Below, one piece after another: positions 56,764-64,000 of a stretch of 64,000 nt of DNA. Below the pieces are notes generated by a model. That model saw only the letters and a list, made by a program, of their open reading frames with translations, was not told the origin of the DNA and ran no database searches. The translations under genes and the position numbers were made by a program. Origin of the DNA: Platanthera guangdongensis. Taxonomy: Eukaryota > Streptophyta > Magnoliopsida > Asparagales > Orchidaceae. The stretch's first letter is position 1. Each line of letters begins with the position of its first letter. The stretch lies in the NCBI GenBank assembly GCA_039583875.1, contig CM077152.1, positions 20,311,538 to 20,375,537 of the forward strand, written 5' to 3'.

Positions 56764-59700
56764 AAATCTCATCCCTTTGAACACCGCGGGATGGCGCCCC
56801 TTTGAACACCTCGGGACGACTTAACCATTTCAATACTTGTCCAACTAGTGAGTGCAGTGTGAACCCTATTTACTAAATTACTCTTTTGATTTGTTCTTTA
56901 AGGTTTACGTTAACCCAGGACTGCCCCCGTATTCCCTGTGAAGGGCTCTCAAGGGGCACTAGGAACTGTGTTGGGATTACGCCCAGCGTTCCCTTTCGCA
57001 AGGTACTTATTAATATTATTGGTTGATTTCCTTACCCATTACCTTCTCATATTGCGATAGGCTAATCCTAAGGTAGTTTAGACCTTTCACTCTCGCGGCA
57101 CGACGATCTTTCGTCGAACTCGCTTACCTTCTAACACACATCCACACGATTCCCACCACTCCTTAGAACTTTCTAGGTGACTCATCCACTATTATTCAAA
57201 CATTCAACACGACTAACTCCACCCTATTCCAACTCTTATCCTAATACAACTTTTCCCCAAATTACTATTTGCAGACCGACCTATACTGAGTGATGTTCAT
57301 GATAGGATGTCCTTCGAGTTTTCATCCGAATGACCTAGGATTATTACTGGTGTCCTATCATGACATAAATGATTAAATTCCAGAATATTATATTTTTCTC
57401 AATTAATCTCCTATTTAAATAATTTCTTACAAATGTCAATTATTGCCAAGTTGATCATGAAGTATCTTAAATTATGATCCCACTGACCCAAGGAATTTTT
57501 CATAAGTTGTAGAATGGTAAATAATACTGTAAGCCAAGTTTTAACTTTTCTCTTCAATGTTTTCTATTTATCTCCTAAATAATTCAAAATTCACATATTG
57601 GATATTTTTCAAAGGAGGTATAAGGAATTCATTTCCAAAAATTCTAAGAAATTCCAGCAAGCTCATAATGTTAAAAGAGTGCCACAAACAGAATTTCACT
57701 AATTTTCAAGTAACAATGACTATAAACTTTTATTTCTAAATAATTTACCAAAATGCCATTATGAAGATCTAAAAATTTGTGGTTCATCCAAAAATGCTGA
57801 GAAACTTAATCAAGGCTATTTATACTCAGATATGTCATCAATAATTTTTTTCATAATTTTCTACTGAGTATTTGCAATAATTCTAAATTAAATGAAATAA
57901 GGGCAAAAATGTAATTTCCACATTCCTCTTATCAGTATTCCTCAAACAAAGACATAAAATTTTTAGGAGTTAAACATGTCATGATATTATTCTTGACAAA
58001 ATTTGGGGAAATAACTAAGTGACAAACCTAATTTCAACATTTATTCTTCAAAAGTCCTATTAATTCAATAATTCCAAATAATGGGATTTTGATTCCAAAA
58101 ATCCGTTATTTCAATTAGGGGTAAAAATCATCCTAATAGGCCACTGAAATTAATTACATGAATTTAGCATGATCCAAATGGGCCTAATACTCAAAATTTC
58201 AAAAATTACTATTGGCACACCAAGCCTAAGCATGTTCATCATTTGCATGTGGGATTACCCACCATACATTGTCCAAACTTGATGAAATTTAAAACATATA
58301 TTTATAATGTCCTGAAGGACAAGCCACCAAAATTTGGGCATTTTAGAGTTGAATTAACCCAAGAATCACCTAAACAAACCTAGGGGTAATTTGGTAATTT
58401 CACCATAATTTTAATTACAATAAATCCCAATTTTTGGGCAGGGCCTAAATATGCCATAAACCAGTTACATACCAAAATATCAAGTCATTTGGGCCTCTGG
58501 ATGGGCTTGGGAATCCCTTTCAAATTTCTGCATTTGTGCTATTTGCAGCCCAAGACCATTTAATTTTTTTGATCTTGCATGTGAGATATCTCAACATGCA
58601 GAGGTTAAATTGTCTAATTTTTCTACCATAGGTATAATATACCACTAAGGGCAGGCCACCAAAATTTGGGGCATTTTGGAGTTGATATGCTCCAAATATC
58701 AACAAAATATAATTTATCATATTTTGGACTAAAACTATAGCATTATATTCCCCAAAAATTTCCATTTTTGGGGAGGGCCTAGATATTCCTAATTAAGCCA
58801 TATGCCCAAAATTTCAGCCCATTTGGACTTAGGGTTTGGGGAGGGCACCCATTTTAGTTTCTGCCCTACTCTAGGACCAGCCCTAGGAAAATGGCTCTAT
58901 AGGGCAGTACACTTAACCAAAAATTATGTGTAACATGTCATATTAAAGGTGACTCCAAGACCTACATATTTCATGTTGAGATCATTTTATGCAAAAGGCT
59001 GTAAGTGCCATAAAATGGCATGCAAAGGTCGGTTATAAAATACATACAATGACACTATTCATTTAATTATATAATTCCAGGATTTAATATATATGCATGG
59101 CACTAATCTTAAAGCAGATGAACGGCTACTGTATTTCTTCTCCAAACCGACTGGTTCTCTGCCCGAACTTCACGGGGCTTTTCCCGGCCGCCTCGGCGGT
59201 GCCTCCACCGGCCAACTTCTCCTCTCCCCTCACGGTGGTGGGGGCGAGCTTTTCCGGCGGCTAGGGCGGCCGGAGGTGGCGGCGCTACCTCACCCGAAGC
59301 TTGCAAAAACGGCCATAATGGATGAAAATGAAGATTTGGATTCGTGCTCATTCGAGCCCGAACCCTAACCTAAACATCCCTAAGATCTATACATGAAGAG
59401 AGAGGTGAGGGAGGACCTTCCCGCGGCCTTGCAACGTGAGGAGCGGCGGGGAACCATGGCGGCGGTGGCGGCGCTTCTCCCTTGGTTTTCACGGCCAAGC
59501 TCGGGTTCAGCTCCAGGCTCGGCCTCTCTATCTCTCTCTGCTACTCTCCTGGTCCTGAGGGTGATGAAGTGAGGGGAAGAAGTGGTGAGATGAAGTAACA
59601 AAAGGGGGTGATAATTCCTATGTGAGAGGTGGTGGGTTTGCCTTGTTTTTGTCACCAAGCATGCATGGGTGGGTCCCACTCCATTCCAGCTCCTCCTCAT

Positions 59701-59956
59701 GACTTCCAAGGGTCGGCCATCCCATGTGGGGGCTGATGGCATGGGTCCAAGTGGCTTATTTCCACTAAATACCCTTAAATATACCCTTTCTCTCTCCTAA
59801 ATTATTCTTTAATTTTGAGATTCTCTCTCTCTCTCTCCTAGTCACTAAGTTGGCTGGTAAATCTCATATTGGCAGCCCACATGTTTATTTCATCCACCAA
59901 AATATTGTTAGCCCAAGTGAGTTGGGCTTGAGCTTGAGTTAGCCCATTTGGGCTAG

Positions 59957-60495
59957 CTTGACCCAAACCTAGGGTAGGGTTGACTTAGGTCAATTTGGTC
60001 TTTGAGGTTGGCCCAAATGGGTCCTTGGTGACTCATTGGCCTCCCCTAAGGCCTAGGTAGGATTGTATTGGCCCTTTAGAGGTCACTTGACCCTTAAGTA
60101 GGGTACCTTGACTACTTTAGGGCTAGAGTTGACTTTGGTCAACTTAGCCTTTTTGGTTGGCCCCAATGGGTCCTTGGTGACCCGTTGGCCTCTCACTATG
60201 GTTAAGAAGGTATGTGTGGGGTCCACTTGGCTAAGGGGACTTCAATTGGCCCTTGTGTAGGCCAGTTTGACCCAATGTAGGCTAGGTTGACCCATTTAGG
60301 GTTATAGTTGACTTTGGTCAACTTAGCCTCTTGGGTGGACCCCAATGGGTTCTAGGTGACCCATTGACCTCGCTCTAGGGTTAGGTGGGCTTGGGTGGGG
60401 TCCACTTGGCTTGGGGATGGTCAATTGACCCTAAGTAGGTTGGTTTGACCCATTTAGGGTTAGGGTTGACTTGGGTCAACTTAACCCTTTTGACT
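59957..60495. repeat. W-box-rich repeat array in the Tekay-2 U3
   Basis: Four diverged copies of a unit of about 150-180 bp, marked by GTTGACTTWGGTCAAYTT near 59979, 60127, 60307 and 60465. Each is followed by a GGTTGGCCCMAATGGGTCC and CTTGGTGACYCATTGGCCTC body. The block holds 18 matches to TTGACC/T counted on both strands (13 direct, 5 inverse), several paired as TTGACTTTGGTCAA. TTGACC/T is the core bound by WRKY transcription factors. Confidence 0.85.
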
Positions 60496-60747
60496 GCCAT
60501 CCATGGGTCCTTATTGATCTAATGGATCTTACCATGGTTTGATGAGAACATGGTGGGGTCTTGAAGTCTTGGTGATGCCCCATGGTTATCTTAAACAAAG
60601 GTTCAGGAATTTACTATTTGCAGACCATAGTGGTCTCACCCACATTCTTAGGTTTCCTTGGTCTTCTTGGGCTTCCTAGGGTTTTGTCATGACCTAGTCA
60701 TGGCCAAAAACCACACTTAGGGGTCTAGTTGGAAATGGGATGTTACA

Positions 60748-61021
60748 AATCCCAATAAACAAAACAAAGATTTCGTCCCCGAAATCCAGGTTAGGCCTAC
60801 GGGAATTTCTACCGAAGAAAAGAAACATGTAACATCCCATAAGAAGTGGAAGATTACATTTCGATGTCATGGTTGCTAAGCGGGGTTCAAAGGGAAAAAC
60901 CTAAATATACGTCCAATTCGCCCAATTGGCAAAGTCAAGATCCCAATAAACAAAAGATTAGCCCCTACTCTTCCTAGGGCAGCCTTACTAGTTTAAAAAA
61001 AAGAAAGTAAAATGAACATGT
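60748..61021 (-). other. 3' untranslated region and polypurine-like tract of Tekay-2
   Basis: Minus strand GGATTTCGGGGACGAAATC (about 60769-60787) is the conserved Del/Tekay 3' motif, followed by TTATTGGGATT before the LTR. The sequence cccaataaacaaaa occurs twice (60752, 60943). Confidence 0.7.
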
Positions 61022-61817
61022 TGAGAGGTTGTGAGGTATACCTGACTAAATAGCTCTGGATACCTTTCCTACATCAGGTCCTGTGGCTCCCAAGTATGCT
61101 CCTCTCGTCCGTGGTTCCTCCACAGGACCTTGACTAGCGGGATCTTCTTGCGGCGCAAGACTCGTATCCCCTGGTCGTCGATCCGTATCGGCTCCAAATG
61201 TACAGATCGATCTGAAGCTACCGGCCCATCAGTGGCCGTAATCTGCAACTCCGGGCGTAGTAGAGCCCTCCTGAGTGAAGACACGTGAAAGACGTCATGC
61301 AAGCCGGCCAGCTCCGGTGACAGCTCCAGCCGCTAAGCTAATGGGCCGATCCGCTCTAGGATCTTGAACGGCCCCATGTACCTCGGGTTAAGCTTCTTCC
61401 GCCGACCACGTACTCGTGAAACCCCATGCATCGGCTGGATCTTCAAGAACACCCGATCCCCTGCCTGAAATTCCACTAGACGATGTCGAGCGTCATAATA
61501 CTTCGCCTGCCTGCTCTGCGCCTCCAGCATTTTATCCCGTATCAGTCGTACCTACACCTCAGTATCCTCGATAAAGTCCTTGCCCACAATCTTTGGACCC
61601 TCGTCTTGTATCCAAGACAACGGAGTCCTACATTTCCGCCCCTACAACGCCTCATATGGAGCCATCTGTATACTAGACTGATGATTGTTATTGTACGAAA
61701 ACTCCACTAGGGGCAACATCCTCTCCCAGGGCTCTCCACGGTCCACAATACACAGTCCCAGCAGGTCCTCCAGTGTCCTGTTTGTGCGCTCTGTTTGCCC
61801 ATCTGTCTGGGCTTGGA
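61022..61817 (-). pseudogene. integrase C-terminus and chromodomain-like tail (Tekay-2)
   Basis: Starts abruptly at [20 protein letters not shown], so only the third catalytic residue (E) of integrase remains. It continues with MLPLVEFSYNNNHQSSIQMA and, after a TAG (61642-61644), [18 protein letters not shown]. Then come QAKYYDARHRLVEFQAGDRV and RYMGPFKILERIGPLA, a TAG (61333-61335), HDVFHVSSLRRALLRPEL and the chromodomain-like KKIPLVKVLWRNHGREEHTW, with a TAG (61069-61071) before ERYPELFSQ. All three stops are amber. Non-functional, but the residue-level similarity is high, which fits a young element. Confidence 0.9.
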
Positions 61818-62052
61818 GGCAGCAACAGAGTTGTCGCTGGAGCTTCGAAGGGTTTTCCGCCTATCCATGCCTCCAGGTTGCAATGGGATGATGCGAACAG
61901 CTCCGACCCGTTAGGTAGCCGTATCCGTAACATTTGGGAGGTGATCCTCTCCACGCCTCCTAACCCTTGGATAAAGGTCTCCGACACAAATGAGTGCGAA
62001 GCACCCGTGTCGAATAGAGTGTGTGCGGGCTTGCCGTAAATGAAGATGATGC
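61818..62052 (-). pseudogene. protease N-terminal half (Tekay-2)
   Basis: Begins right after the acceptor of the putative intron with IFIYGKPAHTLFDTGASHSF, the active-site D-T-G-A-S intact (unlike Tekay-1). It continues with ITSQMLRIRLPNGSELFASS and EAWIGGKPFEAP, then breaks off into integrase sequence in another frame. The missing part would have included the second half of protease. Confidence 0.9.
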
Positions 62053-62184
62053 CTGAGATTGAATATTTGCTTAGAGTTCTATTTTCTGGTTTTACTGCCT
62101 AGTCTTTAATAATTCAAGTTCATGAAACTATTTTCTAGGAAGAAAAGTAGTTAAGTAAAAAAAAGGAAAACTTTTGGTCGTAAC
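62053..62184 (-). other. putative 132-bp intron at the gag-protease junction (Tekay-2)
   Basis: In element orientation gag ends ...GTTATTACC|GTTACGACC, and the protease side opens ...ATTCAATCTCAG|GCATC. The segment between is AT-rich, begins GT, ends AG, has a T-run near its start and stops in all frames used. It lies at the same place as the 82-bp segment of Tekay-1, next to a V-x-T-G block. One base (a G before the donor) is lacking for a clean phase-1 join, so either a base was lost or another donor is used. Confidence 0.5.
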
Positions 62185-63345
62185 GGTAATAACTTGCTCC
62201 GGGTTCCTGGGTTGAGCCAGTTCCAGTGCATAAATCTGCTGTCCTCCCGGCCTGCGATCTTTACCCTGATATCTGTGTCCTTGGCCACGTCCTCGGCCTC
62301 CAAAATGCTGAGTCGGTGGGGCAATCTGTGGTGCTTGTGGAGGCATCCCTCTCACGGGACAGTTTCTCTTGATGTGCCCCACCTGATGGCAGTGGTAACA
62401 TTCCGACGGAGCGTAAGCCCCACCTCCCGGTCTCTGCACATCTCTCATCTGAATAGGCTGAGGGGCCATCGTCACCTGCCCCCTCGGCTCCTGCCTCACC
62501 TCCTATCGAGGCTGATCCTCCACCTTTTGTACCTCTGGCGGACGACCTCGCCGCTGATCGTTTCGGGCTCCCCGGCTCTGATCCTCCGTTGGCCGTTTCC
62601 GGCCTCTGGTGGTGAGCCAATCTGCCTCTAACCTTTTTGCCATCTCCAGAATACGATTGATAGGCCCGTCCGAAACGAAAAGAAGTGCATCCCTCATGTC
62701 TTCCCGTAAACCTTTGTAGAACCTCTTGGTGTACGCTGCCTCATCTAGCCGGTAGGAGTCTGCAAAACGGGCCAGATGGTTGAATTCTCGATGGTATTCC
62801 ACCACCATCCTGGAACCTTGCTTCAACTGCAAGAAGCGGTCCTCCAGCTCATCTCGGGCCGACTGCGGAACAAAGTGCTCCAACAGCATGAGCCTGAACT
62901 CCTCCCACGTAACCTCGGCAGCCTCCCTATCAGCAAAGGTAGTCTCCAGAACTGTCTTCCACCACCGCTTGGCATGGGACTCCAAGCAGGAAACAACCAG
63001 TGGCACCCTCTCCTCCTAAAGGCTCTGTATCCCTGTCAGCATCTCCTCCATGATGTCTAGCCATTCCTCTGTCCGAACTACCCCCTCTGTCCCCAAGTAG
63101 GACGGGGGAGAGAGTCCTCGAAAGATGCTGAGCCAGTTGGCTCCCGGAATAGGCTGCGGAGCCGGGGCCTGTTGGTTCCTAAAGGCTTCCAGGATAGCCG
63201 TCAGAGTCTGTCCCATGTCAGACTGTAGTAATTGAGTGGGAACCGGCGGCGGTGGTGCAACTTCTGGAATCTGTGTAGGCAGTACTGGAGGTTGCGTCAC
63301 AAAATTTATCGTCAGAACTTTTTCAACCTTAACTAAAATGGACAA
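62128..63345 (-). pseudogene. gag: gag with CCHC zinc knuckle (Tekay-2)
   Basis: One reading frame throughout, cut by TAG at 63016-63018 and 62503-62505. The N-terminal part is Pro-rich (EVAPPPPVPTQLLQSDM) with the start of the gag core (ANWLSIFRGLSPPSYLGTEG, EEWLDIMEEML). The middle has VSCLESHAKRWWKTVLETTF, EEFRLMLLEHFVPQSARDEL, EYHREFNHLARFADSYRLDE and FYKGLREDMRDALLF. The C-terminal part holds the zinc knuckle CYHCHQVGHIKRNC and a Gly/Gln-rich tail ending LELAQPRNPEQVIT just before the putative intron; translation beyond that is intron sequence to 62128. Gag packages the RNA. Confidence 0.9.
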
Positions 63346-63463
63346 TTATATATGTGATCCCCACATGGGCATACCACTGCTTCCGCTGCTTAGTTTGTCC
63401 CCAAACTAAACTCGCGCGGGGGTGACCCAGGGGTTGTGGACTGTTACTTTTGGATCGAGGTTT

Positions 63464-63476
63464 GCCTCTGATACCA
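63464..63476 (-). other. primer binding site of Tekay-2 (initiator Met tRNA)
   Basis: Minus-strand TGGTATCAGAGGC, two bases after the 5' LTR end, matches the complement of the initiator tRNA-Met 3' end (TGGTATCAGAGC) nearly throughout. Confidence 0.85.
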
Positions 63477-63478
63477 CT

Positions 63479-64000
63479 TGTAAGACCCCTCTTTTTTTTT
63501 CCTTTAAAACCTCGGGGTCTTAGGCCCAGAACCGCCGCCTTGCGGTGACACCTTCGCACCCGGGAAGGTCGACACTACAAGACGCCGATCCTGCCGGCCA
63601 AATCGATCGCAGCTGACGCTAAAGTAGCAGTACAAGAGAAGACAAGTCCACAGCATAACACATATATATATATAAAAATCTCCACGAAGGGAGTGTCCAT
63701 AGAATAGTAAAGTGTACAGAAATAAAAAGGGCTGAAGCCCGGTACATCAATATCCTCACTACAGATCTCTCATGCGGAAGCAAAACAAAACAACTACTAG
63801 AAGTCGGAACTCACGGTCCCAGCTGGCTGTACTCCTGAGCTAGACTGCCCTATCTCCAACTGCACCGGTCTCCTGGGCTGCTCCTCCATACTCGGCTCCA
63901 CGATCCCCTAATATGATGTGGTTCGAAAACCATTAGTCTAAAAGACTAAGCCCTATCGTCCCCCACCCCTTCCCCCATGCTCCTAGGCACCGAGCGGGGA
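63479..64000 (-). repeat. 5' LTR of Tekay-2, partial at the window edge
   Basis: Same sequence as 55308 to about 55830: the T8/T9 run, the TATATATATA promoter-like run near 63663-63673 and the TCCCCCAC.CCTTCCCCC block. It continues past the window end. Confidence 0.95.

Larger units (their letters stand above)
55308..60747 (-). repeat. 3' LTR of Tekay-2, about 5.4 kb
   Basis: In element orientation it starts TGTAACATCCC (60747) and ends GAGGGGTCTTACA (55308). Its last 520 bp match the 5' LTR. It contains the W-box repeat array (59957-60495), a GTATATTTAAG motif near 59775 with a GC-rich leader-like block (about 59150-59560), AT-rich DNA (57-59 kb), a 45-bp repeat (56629-56763), and a TATATATATA run near 55490-55505 with about 190 bp left to the end. 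Either TATA could be the promoter; the second matches the layout in Tekay-1. A nested insertion inside the LTR cannot be excluded. Confidence 0.75.
55308..64000 (-). mobile_element. Tekay/Del-type chromovirus with internal deletion, 'Tekay-2'
   Basis: Minus-strand element: 5' LTR from 63479 (continues past the window), primer site, gag, start of protease, then integrase C-terminus with chromodomain-like tail, and a 3' LTR 55308-60747. Reverse transcriptase, RNase H and most of integrase are missing at a single junction near 61815. The visible 520 bp of the two LTRs differ by one base change and a handful of indels, so the insertion is very recent. It interrupts an L1 fragment on its left. It could move only with help from a complete relative. 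Confidence 0.9.

Overview
The window is plant nuclear DNA. It is almost entirely transposable elements, with one intact host gene: a GC-rich, single-exon RING-H2 E3 ligase of the BRH1 type at 48228-48785 on the minus strand. The GC-rich gene body, the GC-rich LTRs and the mix of Athila, Tat, Tekay/Del, Reina, Ty1/copia, L1, hAT and Tourist-like elements suggest a large-genome angiosperm, probably a monocot. The species cannot be told from the sequence.

Layout. 1-2000 is a Ty1/copia reverse transcriptase/RNase H remnant split by a GC-rich insert. 2383-3287 is a Tourist-like (TAA target site) element and 4567-5795 a hAT-like non-autonomous element, each with terminal inverted repeats and a target-site duplication readable in the sequence. 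3.3-10 kb is otherwise AT-rich with no gene I can support. 10031-18961 is an LTR element with both ends and a matching 5-bp target-site duplication (ACTAT). It has a Tat-like gag and a broken protease, no reverse transcriptase or integrase, nested tandem repeats, and an antisense coiled-coil/'gypsy-type transposon' gene remnant. 19.3-20.2 kb holds MITEs, one of them entered by a decayed hAT transposase gene (20187 to about 22680). 23135-31054 is a minus-strand Tekay/Del chromovirus (Tekay-1), whose 5' LTR is cut by a plus-strand Athila element (31055-41972) that runs into a 500-N assembly gap (41973-42472). After the gap come a minus-strand Tat-like gag with an LTR full of fold-back minisatellites (42473-45132), a Reina-like integrase remnant (45245-46480), a MITE pair, the RING gene, a second MITE pair, a solo-LTR-like block (50614 to about 52013), an L1 fragment (53640-55307), and a second, internally deleted Tekay/Del element (Tekay-2, 55308 to beyond 64000).

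How the parts relate. The left part is nested: MITE, then hAT, then Tekay-1, then Athila. None of the expected right-hand halves reappears after the gap, so the gap is probably much larger than 500 bp or is a misjoin. The most interesting signal is a short AT-rich GT...AG segment, intron-like and full of stops, at the gag-protease junction of both Tekay/Del elements; both fall at or next to the same glycine codon. This suggests splicing could control the Gag to Gag-Pol ratio, as is known at another position in Ogre elements. Other signals are an array of 18 W-box motifs in the Tekay-2 LTR, two MITE families found side by side at three loci, and an intact Athila third ORF.
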